Source: Micropterus salmoides (Eukaryota > Chordata > Actinopteri > Centrarchiformes > Centrarchidae). Taken from it: a DNA stretch of 64,000 nucleotides. Position 1 is the first letter of the stretch, and each line of letters opens with the position of its first letter. Positions 25,301 through 34,056 of this stretch are shown piece by piece. The translations under genes were made by a program, and so were the position numbers. The stretch is from NCBI RefSeq assembly GCF_014851395.1, contig NW_024041150.1, positions 8,027,019 to 8,091,018 of the forward strand, read 5' to 3'. Under the pieces are notes generated by a model. That model was not told the origin of the DNA. It was given only the letters and a program-made list of their open reading frames with translations, and made no database searches.

Positions 25301-28300
25301 GACGGATAAGACGGAGGTGATGCGAATAAAGTACCTGGCAGCAGGAACAACTTTTACACGATGGGAAACCAAAAGAAGTTTTATCGGTATGAACAGTATT
25401 GTGTAATTTAATATCTCTTGAGATTATATCGGTGTACTGAGATACCGCCCTCCCTGACCTGCAGCCGTTAAGCTCGTTTAGCTCAACCAGTAAAAGCCAG
25501 TCTGATATTTACACTTGTCCGGCCTCTTGCTCGCTTCCTCGGACGTCTTCTTCCGTGTCTTCGCAGCCTCCGTCGTGATGTCCGCGCTGAGAATGCAGAG
25601 CTAGCTTCTTGTAGCCCGCTGAAGAGTCGGGTTGGTAAGGCGTCACGCTTTTGTCCTGCCCGGCACTCATTCACCCTATCACAGCGCTTTACCTGACCGC
25701 ATTACGGAAGCCGAATATAACGACAAACTTTCCCGAATACCGAACAAGGTTTTTCACATTTATTGACTTTTCCCCCACCGCATAAATTAAACAAATGTGC
25801 TCTGTGGAGAGACTATGGTGGGGGGGTCCGGGGCCCGGGGGGTCCGGGGCCCGAGGGCGTCAATGACATGAGTCCATTTCCTTTTAATGGACACATAAAA
25901 TAATGCTGTATGTGGTTCTGGTCTTCACAGCCTCTTCAGGCAGGACTCTCATACTGCAGCACACTGATAAAGTCTCTAACCTGCCTGTCAGCTCGCTCTG
26001 GGCCGCTTCACTTACCGTAAAGGCTGGAATACGTGTGCACTCCAAATGTAGGCGCGGCTAACTTCATCTCCTTCTCACAGACGAGAGACAGAAACGCTCT
26101 CAGCGGTTCTTCTCTAAGAAGTCAGCCACAGATGGAGCGGATGAACAGCGTCTGCAAACGGCTCGGACTCTTGAAAATGCTTCCACACTGCCGACGTCTT
26201 GACAACGTGACTGTTCGGTAACATTTAATCGGTCTTTTGACTCATTAGACTGAACCAAAAAGGCTCTTTTTGCTATTTTCAGCTGATTTAATTTCGGCGG
26301 CCGAACGTTCGGTGCATCCCTAGATCTTCAAGCCGTTACTTTAAGATAAAAGTACGACACCTGACAGGTCAGGGTCGACTCTGTGATTGTTTCCTGAGGA
26401 ATCCCAAAATCTCTTAATCGTGTAAAAGTCTCAGTGAGATTTAAATCTTTGTCATCATCTGAGAGCGCAAACCGTTCACAGAATATCCAGATAAAGTAAA
26501 GTCAGAACCCTGAGAGCAGCGAGAGCTTCTGAAAAGCTTGTTTTTCAGCAACACAGGATAAGAAAAGTCATGTGACTCTGTGTGAAAGGTTTCTGTGCCC
26601 CCCCCACAGGCCCACTACCCAGCCAGCTGCAGCCACATGTCCCAGTGGATGGATGACGGAGGCTACTATGAGGGGATGAGCATGGAGGCTCAGAGCAAAC
26701 ACCTCGCCAAGCTGATCTCCAAACGCTGTCCGAGCTGCCAGGCCCAGATCGAGAAGAACGAAGGCTGTCTGCAGTACGTGCACTCAACCAATCAATACAC
26801 AGAGGGGGAGGAGGGGGAGGAGGAGGGTGGAGGAGAAGGAGGAGGAGGGTGGAGGAGAAGGAGGAGGAGGGTGGAGGAGGAGGAGGGAGAAGAGGGGGAG
26901 GAGGAGGGGGAGGAGGAGGGGGAGGAGGAGGAGGAGGGTGGAGGAGAAGAGGAGGGGGAGGAGGAGGGTGGTGACGGTTGTGTTCCTCTGTCCTCAGTAT
27001 GACCTGTGCCAAGTGTAACCACGGTTTCTGCTGGCGCTGTCTGAAACCCTGGAAACCAACACACAAAGATTACTACAACTGCTCCGCCATGGTGGGTTCA
27101 CACGCCGTCACATGACCGCAGTCAGCACACGAATCCGTCCACTCAGAGCGCAGGAACACGGTCTGCTGCTCTGACTATTAAAGACTTTAAGGTTGAAAAC
27201 TAAACATCTCTCTGCAGCGTCCAACATCTTCTCGGCTCTCTGATTTAATATCATCACGTTTTAACTGTGCGTGAGTCCCGGCAGAGAAGCGGGGGACGCT
27301 GGGAAACGAGCAGATTTAAATGTCAGATTTAAATGAGAGTTTGCCGGTTGAACATGTGTGTCTGATCTGTGTCGTGTTGCTGCAGGTGAGTAAAGCGGCT
27401 CGGCAGGAGAAGAAGTTCCAGGATTACAACGAGAGGTGCACCTTCCACAACCAGGCCAAGGTAACACAGCTGAAGTCTGTCGCCCCCCTGCTTCACAGTA
27501 CAGAGGACAAAGGAGGCTTTTATTGTGAAACAGTCGATCCCGTTTCCCCTCCTGGCCCTAACCCTCTGATTCCGTGTTCACGTCTTGGGGTTGGGTGTCT
27601 CGCTTCTTGTTGCGATAGAGGCGGAGGGCCGCAGAGAAAGTATTTTCCTCGTATAATTTATGATGATTGTTGTTAGTTAAGTAAAAAAAAATTGCTACTT
27701 CAGCCACTAGCATGTTGTCTCGTTAGCTAGCTTCACTAGTAACGTTACAGGGCTCTGCCGGGGCCCGATGGCCCGGGGCCAGTAAAAAGTAACGTCGGGA
27801 CAGATGAACTAGCGAAAAAACATTAGTATTAAAGAAACTAAAATTAGAAACTCAACATCCTGCAGTTGTTTTGCAGCTCATGGCGCACCGTTCAGACCTG
27901 TAGCGACGGGACGAGAGGCTGTCAAATGTGATGGAGGCGACTCGTGTGATCGAGCACGTCATGTTAGTGTGTTCTCTTTTAAAAGGAAATTGTTTTGTTA
28001 ACCTTTTTATTTTTTATAATTTTAACTCTGATCACACTTTAGTTTTTTTATTTCCAGGATGTATTTAATAAACGATTAAAGTTGTTAACAGAGCAACATA
28101 ACCTAGAAGTCTTTGGTTTGGTTGTAACACTGATAAATAACTTTCGGAAAGAGGGACAGTGAGTTTCGGGTCCGGTGGGGTCCGGTGGGGCCCGGTGGGG
28201 CCCGGTGCAGGAAGTTTAACGTTGAGCCCTGGTTAGTAACCTGGTGATGAAGCTGTGCTGTTTAGTTTTACTTGGTGACCTGTTGATCGCTTGACGTGTG

Positions 28301-30585
28301 ATAGAGCAGTCGTCGACTACTGATGACGTATGGGGTTCCTGAAGGGTCGTTCCAAGGGCTCCAAAACAAGGGGTGAAATGGGACTGAGCCCAGCTTGGAA
28401 GCTTGTGCAGCTGGAGTGAAACCTGTTGCAGACTAAAGATTCAACAAATGGTTGTTCAGGATGTTCTTACGTGTCCATAAAGAGCGAGGAGGCTGGACTA
28501 GTGCCTGGAGTCAAAGCATGTGTCCTGATCTAAGATAACTTGCTCTCGGTGGTGCCGGAGGCCGCCAGCCGCTCTGTGCCTGTAGATGAGCGAGTCTCGT
28601 GTCTGTTGCAGGACTTCGCCATCAACCTGGAGAACAAAGTGTCGTCCATTAACGAAGCTCTGCAGATGAAGTCCCTGACCTTCGTTATCGACGCCTGTAA
28701 AGTCCTCGCTCAGGCTCGTAAGGTAACGGCATCCTCGTCCTCAGAGGCTCCTGCTGACGAGTCGCATTTTATTTACTGTGCCCTGCTCTCTGTCTGCAGG
28801 TGCTGGCCTACTCCTGCGTCTACAGCTACTACAACCAGGAGACGGAGAAGATGGACGTGATGGAGCAGCAGACGGAGGCCCTGGACCTGCACACCAACGC
28901 CCTGCAGATCCTGCTGGGTGAGAGCGGCGTCCTCGTTGCCGTCGGCAGAGTTCCAGCGCTGTGAGCTACCCCTGCTGACTGCTGCTGTTGTCTTGTTGTT
29001 CTCAGAGGAGACCCTGCTGCAGTGCACTGACCTGGCCTCCTGCGTCCGGCTGCTGAAACCGGAACATCTCAACACCGGGCTGGAACTGATCCGACGCATC
29101 CAGGAGCGCCTGCTGGCCATCCTGCAGCACTCGACCCAGGTAAGCCCAGTCTGAAGACGGACCTGTAGCGACCGCACGGGTTTCTGGTGAAGTTTGTTTA
29201 CAGGACAGCAAAACGGGTCACGTCATGCGTTACATCTGCTGAATTTACAGGGGGTCAATAATAACCATTTTGTAGCGAACAGCATTTCACGTTTATATAG
29301 TTTCCCCTAAGTCACGCACAGACAGGTGAACTGTTTCCTCTTCTTTAGAAAGTATGAAACTGTCCCGTGTTGTCTGATCTCGCGCACTCGGCAGCAACAC
29401 GTTCTCCAGCTGGGAACGTCGCCTTGAGCGATTTATGATGAGTCAGGCCGCCGCCGTTCTGCATCATAATTATGCGCTACTCTCAGCGCCATTATCAACC
29501 AATCGAACGGACGGAGGGAAACCGTGTAGAAAACGTTACAGCTCATACCGTGAAGCTAGCTCGCTACCTAGCTTACCGAGACGAGTCTCGATCGTCCACA
29601 GAGACACGACGTTGCGCCGGTGTTTCCAGGAGAGCTCAGCTCACGACCTTGTTGGCTGAGTGAAGAGTGAAACGCTGCCACCCTCTGGCGGTGAAGGTGT
29701 TACTGCAGCGCTGATGTTCTTTTACTAACTTTACTGTTCACATCACTTTCGCTCCTTACGGCCCGATGACGTCATTATTAAATTCGTTGGCAACTAATTT
29801 AATAATCGACGTCGTGGTCCAGAATCCAGCGGTCTGAGTCCAGTTCTCTTTCAGTCTGATGTTTAAACCAGTCAGATCAGTTTGAGCCGCCTGAAACTTC
29901 AGTCTCGCTACGTTTCCTGCCAGCGTCTCACTTTGACTCAGGACGTCCCGTCCGTGACAGTTTCCTGTATTTCTGTCCAATACAGGACTTCAGGGTCGGG
30001 TATCAGTCCAAGAACGGCCAGGAACCAGAATCTACTGAGGCCTCCAACCTGTCCAACCACACCGACGCCAACAAAGTGTGAGTACGACACCAAAGAACCG
30101 AGCTACCTTCAGGGACGTGGGCTCCTGGTCCCGGCCCGACAGGTTTGCGGTCCTCGGAGACTTTGGGATCTCGGCTACAGTTTAAAATAAAGTCCGTTCT
30201 GGACTCTGGTTAGAGTTTAAAAAGACAGAAGGGCAGAAGATGAATGTTTCTTCTTGGTGAATCACTTCAGATCTTTTTTGTTCAGCCAGTTGTTTATTTA
30301 TTCATTTCCGATGTTTGTCTGTGGCGGAGGGGCGAAAACTGAACGTTCTGCTTTGTTCTCAGGTCGAAGTCGGAGCGAGCGTCGGACTCCGGTGAGTCGG
30401 ACAACAACAACAACACGGGGGAGGAGGGCGGCGAGGAGGCGGAGGAGGAGGACGACGAGTATGATGAAGAGTACGTCCCCGAGTGGCACGAGGACTACGA
30501 CGAGGACGACATCGACGAGGACGACTTCTTCTCCGACGACGACGAGTCCGAGAACCTGGAGAGGGACTTCAGCCCCTTCGACTGA
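788..30585 (+). CDS. cul9: CUL9 (cullin-9/PARC), 3' part of the gene, about 40 exons
   Basis: CUL9 is a giant cytoplasmic cullin carrying its own RBR ubiquitin ligase module; mammalian CUL9 binds p53 and assembles with RBX1. Exons seen: 788-978, 1075-1261, 1334-1588, 1671-1869, 2093-2294, 2929-3119, 3196-3392, 3587-3735, 3810-3898, 3973-4078, 4154-4381, 4623-4713, 4807-4978, 5331-5436, 5564-5659, 5750-5925, 13779-13912, 14741-14926, 16133-16162, 17973-18046, 18128-18308, 18509-18666, 18745-18943, about 19037-19203, 19295-19437, 19653-19776, 21476-21681, 21979-22232, 23927-24044, 24138-24383, 24479-24619, 24708-24872, 26610-26773, 26998-27091, 27386-27460, 28612-28722, 28800-28917, 29006-29139, 29986-30077, 30363-30585. 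Phases match at every junction except around 18128-19437. About 2060 codons are present; human CUL9 has about 2500, so the N-terminus lies upstream of the window. CUL7 is excluded because it lacks an RBR. Confidence 0.93.
4623..5925 (+). CDS. cul9: CUL9 DOC/APC10 domain exons
   Basis: Five exons (4623-4713, 4807-4978, 5331-5436, 5564-5659, 5750-5925) encode the DOC domain, a jelly-roll fold related to APC10 that in the anaphase-promoting complex helps substrate recognition. The signature is clear: WEKVEVSSNHHRANKLTD, then TYWESNGCTGSHFINIYM, VVIRQLAILVASEDSSYMP, and FWSIIQIRVKRCQQGGIDTR. The last exon leads into the start of the cullin body (FWPVFKEQLCCRTYLFY) and ends at CCGCAGCTCTTCAACAA (5909-5925) before GTAAGTA. 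That exon end and donor are the seed of the satellite filling the next intron. Reading past the true donor gives an immediate stop (N-K-stop). Confidence 0.92.
5909..13720 (+). repeat. Intronic satellite derived from the exon end plus 5' splice site
   Basis: The 7.85 kb intron 5926-13778 is almost entirely one tandem array. The full unit is 47 bp (GCAGCTCTTCAACAA, GTAAGTACTGCAG, then A/TAGTACTGTTARTAATAYC). Shorter units of about 43 and 35 bp lack GTAA or the CAACAAGTAAG segment. By length there are about 180 units (estimated, not counted). In the first 700 bases many copies match CCGCAGCTCTTCAACAA of the upstream exon exactly, followed by GTAAGTACTG. A rarer variant (ACTACAACTCTTCAACAAGT followed by ACGTACTG) recurs near 7317, 7976, 9796, 10190 and 11982, showing higher-order duplication. 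Confidence 0.97.
13779..18046 (+). CDS. cul9: CUL9 cullin-body exons, first part
   Basis: Exons 13779-13912, 14741-14926, 16133-16162 and 17973-18046. The first (LNSALRHEQMFADRFLP, then EALGRTCWEALITPIV) continues in phase from the exon ending at 5925 across the satellite. The second encodes SSPLSWLLSEYLDNTES and RVRRLTHLLVHVDTSS. The 30-nt exon 16133-16162 encodes KGLNRSKELK and is phase-neutral (phase 1 in, phase 1 out), so it may be an optional microexon. Exon 17973-18046 (SSSSIAGIALCWQGVVQRQ) is taken from the acceptor after the CCTCCTCCTCCTCAG tract. The earlier AG at 17910 would bring a stop into frame. Confidence 0.85.
13895..14695 (+). repeat. Minisatellite seeded on the 13912 splice donor; E-box and Z-DNA-prone
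   Basis: The intron 13913-14740 is mostly a tandem array. Its unit, about 36 bp, is GTACACGTGCGCACACTGTC, then GGGTACGCACACACAG. The exon end (CACACTGTCAG, then GTACGCACAC) is itself one unit, so the array again starts on an exon-donor junction. The core GTACACGTGCGCACAC alternates purine and pyrimidine throughout and contains the palindromic E-box CACGTG. About twenty copies are present by eye. Longer forms insert ACACAGGCACACAGGT. Confidence 0.95.
15005..15092. repeat. Perfect 40-bp inverted repeat with 8-bp loop
   Basis: The left arm 15005-15044 begins GCAAATAAACTTCAAGCTG. It is exactly complementary to the right arm 15053-15092, which ends CAGCTTGAAGTTTATTTGC. The loop is GGCTTTAC (15045-15052). 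I found no mismatch in 40 pairs. It lies in a CUL9 intron with no transposase-like sequence beside it. Confidence 0.97.
16895..17266. repeat. GC-rich minisatellite in a CUL9 intron
   Basis: About 13 copies of a 26-30 bp unit (GCGAGGAGGAGCGGCTGC, then TGTTAGCGGGG). The first copies lack one GAG and are shorter. The array ends in a GCAGCAGCCGCCGCTGCTGC run. The G-runs could form quadruplexes on the top strand. Confidence 0.93.
18128..19437 (+). CDS. cul9: CUL9 cullin-body exons with clustered single-base losses
   Basis: Exons 18128-18308, 18509-18666, 18745-18943, about 19037-19203 and 19295-19437. Homology to CUL9 is plain (VKKFLDSSCSLPDFVERY, YIDQMIQASGA, FLSGLELANTFEHFYR, WLETAVIDQIGSCFP), but the frame breaks. 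In 18128-18308 it shifts near 18180 (after GAGCGCTAC) and near 18268 (TCCGCGCCCTG); adding two bases restores 183 nt and phase 0. In 19295-19437 it shifts near 19307, 19351 and 19393; adding three bases gives 146 nt, which fits phases 1 to 0. Each break fits loss of one base from a GG or CC pair. Exon 19037-19203 has an unresolved 5' edge and needs a net change of -1 or +2. Donor 18944 (GTTCTG) is non-consensus. Confidence 0.75.
19653..24044 (+). CDS. cul9: CUL9 cullin C-terminal/winged-helix and neddylation region
   Basis: Exons 19653-19776, 21476-21681, 21979-22232 and 23927-24044, all open and in phase. The second encodes RQTYLNVDEDAAGTLERKR, then YCLIVHIMKHEKEMHIDNLV. This matches the cullin neddylation-domain motif (IVRIMK), so the Lys in HIMK is the candidate NEDD8 acceptor. 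The third gives CSTSDVLSCIMHVISKGCI and RRNEENPHIVEFLPE, the winged-helix C-terminus. The last (VLFSMGRTMTQEEVRQLMQ) leads towards the RBR. The intron 19777-21475 holds a pyrimidine-rich minisatellite, yet splice phases (1 to 1) are kept. Confidence 0.88.
19815..21462. repeat. Pyrimidine-rich minisatellite (CTCC/TCC array)
   Basis: Intron 19777-21475 is dominated by about 50 copies of CCTGACTCTCACTTACT followed by a variable run of CTC triplets (unit about 25-60 bp). On the bottom strand it reads GGAGG runs plus AGTAAGTGAGAGTCAGG, so each unit contains the donor-like GTAAGTGAG in antisense. The (GGA)n bottom strand is quadruplex-prone and the mirror-like TCC tract is triplex-prone. Minus-strand ORFs such as VSESQGGGG are products of the repeat. 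Confidence 0.95.
22233..23926. repeat. CUL9 intron with degenerate ACTACAAAG-type array (about 23110-23640)
   Basis: From about 23110 to 23640, degenerate units of the form ACAACTACAAAGAGG, GATGCAAAATG recur with long interruptions. This is a common dispersed teleost repeat. Near 23355-23385, TTTCCCCATTTGGGATCAAT resembles the ATTGATCCC tail shared by many fish retroelements. The rest (22240-23100) is AT-rich with nothing recognised. Confidence 0.6.
24138..27091 (+). CDS. cul9: CUL9 RBR ubiquitin-ligase module (RING1-IBR-RING2)
   Basis: Exons 24138-24383, 24479-24619, 24708-24872, 26610-26773 and 26998-27091. RING1 starts at CPVCLSPRAAAEP and continues through CMHYCCQSCWQEYL and CNCPITDC. 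The IBR has GCDQILCKENMG and CSKCCWSSCFSCNFPEAHYP. RING2 has CPSCQAQIEKNEGC, then LHMTCAKCNHGFCWRCLKPW. By analogy with HHARI and parkin, the Cys in NEGCLHM is the active-site Cys that takes ubiquitin as a thioester; it is intact, as are the zinc ligands visible. The donor at 26773 splits the His codon (CA, then T). The whole module is in frame. Confidence 0.95.
25480..25625. repeat. Interspersed repeat copy shared with 44625-44740
   Basis: TTTAGCTCAACCAGTAAAAG, CCAGTCTGATATTTAC and GACGTCTTC occur here in the same order as near 44625-44740, in an intron of the next gene. This shows a dispersed element about 120-150 bp long. Family not identified. Confidence 0.7.
25722..26323 (+). mobile_element. 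hAT-like non-autonomous element remnant
   Basis: The right end GAACGTTCGGTGCATCCCTA (near 26303-26322) is the reverse of the TAGGGATGCACCGA terminus typical of hAT-like vertebrate elements. Inside, 25722-25800 (TTTCCCGAATACCGAACAAG, then TTTTTCACATTTATTGAC) is the reverse complement of 40670-40740, where a second copy lies in the opposite orientation. No transposase frame is visible. It sits in the CUL9 RBR intron 24873-26609, whose other parts show nothing recognisable. Confidence 0.6.
26790..26985 (+). repeat. Purine-rich GGAGGAGGGTGG minisatellite filling a short intron
   Basis: The 224-nt intron 26774-26997, between the two RING2 exons, consists largely of GGAGGAGGGGGAGGAGG and GGGTGGAGGAGAAGG units on the sense strand. 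G-runs are dense enough for several quadruplexes in the pre-mRNA. ORFs rich in Glu/Gly or Pro/Ser here are artefacts. Confidence 0.9.
27386..30585 (+). CDS. cul9: CUL9 Ariadne-like tail and acidic C-terminus
   Basis: Exons 27386-27460, 28612-28722, 28800-28917, 29006-29139, 29986-30077 and 30363-30585. After RING2 come VSKAARQEKKFQDYNERC, KVLAYSCVYSYYNQETEKMD, then ALQILLEETLLQCTDLAS and LELIRRIQERLLAILQHS, the helical Ariadne-type region of RBR ligases. The last exon is strongly acidic (many Asp/Glu, with PEWHEDYDEDDIDEDDFF) and stops with SPFD at TGA 30583-30585. This matches the acidic tail of vertebrate CUL9 and shows the gene ends here. Confidence 0.92.
27461..29985. other. CUL9 introns of the tail region, no further genes seen
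   Basis: Intron 27461-28611 carries a short GTCCGGTGGGG / GCCCGGTGGGG repeat (about 28170-28205), resembling GGGGCCCG-type pieces near 25830 and 27765, probably dispersed-repeat remnants. Intron 29140-29985 is unique-looking, with the small ORFs 29435-29659 and 29472-29663 in overlapping frames. I see no protein motif. Confidence 0.5.
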
Positions 30586-33500
30586 ACCCGACGGAAAAAC
30601 AAAAAGCTCCCAGAGAGAGGACGAGTCGGGCCCCGCCCCCTCCTCACGACCATCCGACGCCAACAGAGAACGTCAGGACGGACGGGAGACGATCAGAGGG
30701 ACGTCCTCCTTCACCTGAACCCCTCCCCCCATGCACAGCTGCACTCGCTTTTCCACTTCCTGTATTTTACCTTCTGTGTTTTCATAAAGTACGGAAAGAG
30801 ATGAGGGACAAAAAAAAAAGAGTTCTGTGTTTAATATTTCAGTTCTTAGAGCAAAATGAGGCTCCAGAGACGACAATCTTAGTTTAGCCTTTAAATTAGG
30901 AGAATTAATCAGTAACAAGTTTTCTGTTACAGCTGGAATCTGGTCTGAAACCAGTTTAAAAAAGAAGTTCAAATCTGGTTTCAAACCTGTGTAAAATTAG
31001 ACCAGTTTGAAACTGGTGTAAAATTAGACCAGTTTGAAACTGGTGTAAAATTAGACCAGTTTGAAACTGGTGTAAAATCAGTTCAAGCGCAGGCTGAAAC
31101 CAGTTTGAAACGAGTTCACTTCTGCTTTGAAAACTTCCTAAATTAAACCAGTTTGAAACTAGTCTGAAACCAGTTTGAAACGAGTTCAGGTGTTTCTTGA
31201 AACCCGTTTAAAATCTGATTTCAGTAAAGTCTGAAATCCAGTTTGAAACCTTTTTAGTTTCAGAACGTCGCCTTTCATCTAAGAACCCTAATTTCAGTTC
31301 AGGCTTAAATTCTCCGACTGTGATTTTATGATTCAGACTTTAATCTCAGAACTGTTTTTCGTCCCGAAGTCTCTTCCGTACTGACCCGCCGGGCTCTGTC
31401 CTGGTTGTGGACCTCGGTGGTGTTGGTGTCGCTTCTGTCCGCAGCGATGAAGGATCCTCTCCTGAGGAGGAAGTCTGTTAGTTCGTGATCTTTCACAGAA
31501 CAAAATGTTAGTTTGTTTCCTGCTGCTGCTTTTTGGATTAAAAAAAGAAAACCAAGAGAAAAAGGGATTAGTTATCCGGAGACTGTTAGTTCACATGTCA
31601 TCTTTTTGTACCCGATGTAATCTGAGTTAACCCTTAAAGTATCTCTGTTCATCCTTTCATCACACGTTCTGCCTTCGTTCTTTTTGACGATGGAGGTTGC
31701 CTTCATTTGAGAGTAAAGTGTAACTGATTAAAAACGCTTCCTCTGTAACTGATTTAGATTCACTCACAGATATAAAGAAGTGTGTTTACATGTTCGTAGA
31801 GGTGGATGTTTCTGAAGAGAGGTTCTGGCGGGCTGAGCCGAAGGTGCATTTTATGACTAAAGCCTGAACCCAGAGTTTCTACAAACCGCCGGTCGGTCCA
31901 GGTTCGGCCTCTGGGACCCGGTGGTCATGTGTTAGCGGTGGTTTACATCAGTTAAGTCCTATTTTAACGCTCTTACTACTCACAGATGACCCAGAACAGC
32001 TGTAACGCCCTTTAAAGAAGTGGATTAAACGTGCTCTCTGTTTTCACTCTGGGGCGCCACCTTCAGGTATAAAAGTCCATCTTCAGCTTCCTCTGGCCTT
32101 CGAGCAGCCGCTCAGCTCATCCTGTCTGAAACGGCCCGTCTGAAAGAAGCGGACGAAGCCGCTTTGAAGCCTCCAGTTGGCATCTTGGTCGTCACTGTTT
32201 TTTTTTTGTTTTTTTGTTTTTTTCTGGAGCCAGACGTGACCATATTTGGACGAGAGGGAGGAGCTAGCCAGGTGCATCCGTAATTCACGTTAACTGTGAT
32301 ATTAGCCGGGATGCTAACTGTGGCTAGTGACAGACAAAATGTAAAAGTGAAACACAACAACACAACTTAAATAAACACCGTGCAGCGGATACGAGTCGCC
32401 TCTATCCGGCATGTCAGCTTGTAGCCCCGCCCTAAAGCCTCCCCTGCTTCCTGGTCTCTGTTCCTCTAAATGGGACCATAATTTACTAAATGAACATCAC
32501 GCTGTGTTGAAGAAGACTTGAAACTAGCGACTGAGACCAGAATCTCATCAGGAAAGAGTTTACTGAGGGAATAAATCAGCTGACAAGTAGAAACAGTTTC
32601 TTTCTGCTGCCGGTGGAGTCGCCCCCTGCTGGCTGCTGGAGGGAGCGCAGGTTGGTGGAGGAGGCCTGGCACAGGTACTTGGATCCAGCTCGGAGGCCGC
32701 TTTGTGAACCCCGACGTATCTGAACCTGGTTCCTGTACCAACGTACTCGATCTTCATAAACGAGGCCGGGAGAACGTCGGCGTCTGCTTCCTCGTGAGAG
32801 GGCGGGGACGGAGGGCAGAGCGCCATCTTCTCCATCATCTGCTGAGGGAGGAGCCAGAACGAGTTCATCAATAGCCAGCAAATAATTATCTTTAATGGGA
32901 GGAAAATGCTCTTTGGCAGATCCTCTGATTGTAACGATGGGGTCAGGGGTCAGGTGGAGACCTTTGTAGTTTAGTCATGAAATGCACCGTCTGCCCGCCA
33001 CGAGCTGCACATTCTGACATCAGCCTCTGAAGTATCACTGCAATAACTGATCGACGGTTTATCAGCTCACCGTCGCTCTGTCTGCCGAGCGAAGACTCGT
33101 CACCTGCTCGGCCTCCGAAAGGTCGCGGGAGGAGGTTTTTCTCTGCAGGAGTGGAGGAGCGTCTGACGCTCCGGCTCCCTGCTGTGCTCTAACTCTGACA
33201 GATCCTATATTGATAATGTTGATGTTCTATAATGTTCTCCGGTTCCTTCAGCTGGAGTCGAGCGACTTCAGCCGGCAAACTAAATAAAAAGCTTTTTCTG
33301 CTACGCTGCAGGCGACTCTGATTCCACAACACTTTGTTTCACATCCAGAGAAGTAGATTTAAGTTCAACATGAAGGTCTGAAGAACTCTGAAGCCTTTAA
33401 GCAGCTTATCAACGAGAAGAGTTTTCAAACAGCCACCTTCAGTGTGGCTCAGCCGGAGGCATCTTAATATTAAGTAAAAAGTCAAGTCAGTACTTTGTTG

Positions 33501-33740
33501 TAAACAAATGTTAAAGCAGTTTTCACGACGTGTTTAGAAAATAATAAACTAATAATTAAAAGGATTAGCAACAACACAGCAGCATGTTGGGGGGTGGAAG
33601 ATACCAGCTGCCACCGCTAAATATATAATTAATAACCTGTAGTGGCATCAAGTACACATTCAAAATCCCTTATTAATAATCCCACTAAGTGCAGCAGCTG
33701 CAGGGCAACAAGTAAGAAAGACGGATGAAGAATGAAGACG
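30586..33740. other. CUL9 3'UTR and intergenic DNA
   Basis: After the CUL9 stop come an A-rich stretch and, at about 30985-31080, three copies of a 27-bp repeat centred on the near-palindrome ACCAGTTTGAAACTGGT; diverged copies continue to about 31260. ATTAAA hexamers occur at 31142 and 31727; either could serve as the poly(A) signal, but nothing decides it. A T-rich slippage tract lies near 32198-32225. Apart from the weak minus-strand exon pair at 32560-33142 I see no gene. Confidence 0.55.
32560..33142 (-). CDS. Possible two-exon 3' end of an unknown minus-strand gene
   Basis: I do not recognise this protein. On the minus strand an exon 33142-33071 (72 nt, acceptor CTGCAG, donor GTGAGC) reads RKTSSRDLSEAEQVTSLRSA and beyond without a stop. 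It joins in phase 0 to 32841-32560 (acceptor CCCTCAG). That exon encodes QQMMEKMALCPPSPPS, an acidic linker, FMKIEYVGTGTRFRYVGV, a Pro/Cys stretch, and stops after LFPQ. The central part looks like a real globular fragment. No convincing upstream exon was found before the start of the plus-strand gene at 34 kb. Chance open frames in GC-rich DNA remain quite possible. Confidence 0.3.
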
Positions 33741-33759
33741 TCGCTCCTGCAGTTCCGTC

Positions 33760-34056
33760 CTCCTGCCGGCTGGCGGCGGTGAGGAGTCCGGGTTTGATCT
33801 GCGGCCGCCGTTAAAGCGGAAGCAGCCGCCGCTCCGCGGAGTTCAGCTCCTTGTTGATCGGTTCAGAGAAATAATCCGGTTTCTCTTCGGTCCCGCGGCC
33901 GTTTGAGGGTCCGTGAGGCTGAAGCTGCTGAAGCTGCGGAGATAACCGATGATTCTCCGGCCGAATCCGACTGTTTGCTTTGTTTACACAGTTAGCTCGG
34001 TGGCTAGCGTTAGCTTAGCTCGTGAGCTAGCGTTAGCTTAGCTCGTGTAGCTCTAA
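33760..34056 (+). promoter_or_regulatory. CpG-rich promoter/5'UTR of the cold-shock gene
   Basis: This stretch is rich in CpG (including GCGGCCGC at 33801-33808 and CCGCGG elements) and has no TATA box at a sensible distance, as in housekeeping-type vertebrate promoters. A 22-bp direct repeat starting GCTAGCGTTAGCTTAGCT lies at 34003-34024 and 34026-34047, immediately before the ATG at 34057. The exact transcription start cannot be told from sequence. Confidence 0.45.

Noticed and set aside
33834..34000. Minus-strand open frame ending NKELNSAERRLLPL
   Set aside because: No ATG, no clear splice sites, and it lies in the CpG-rich promoter, where chance open frames are common.
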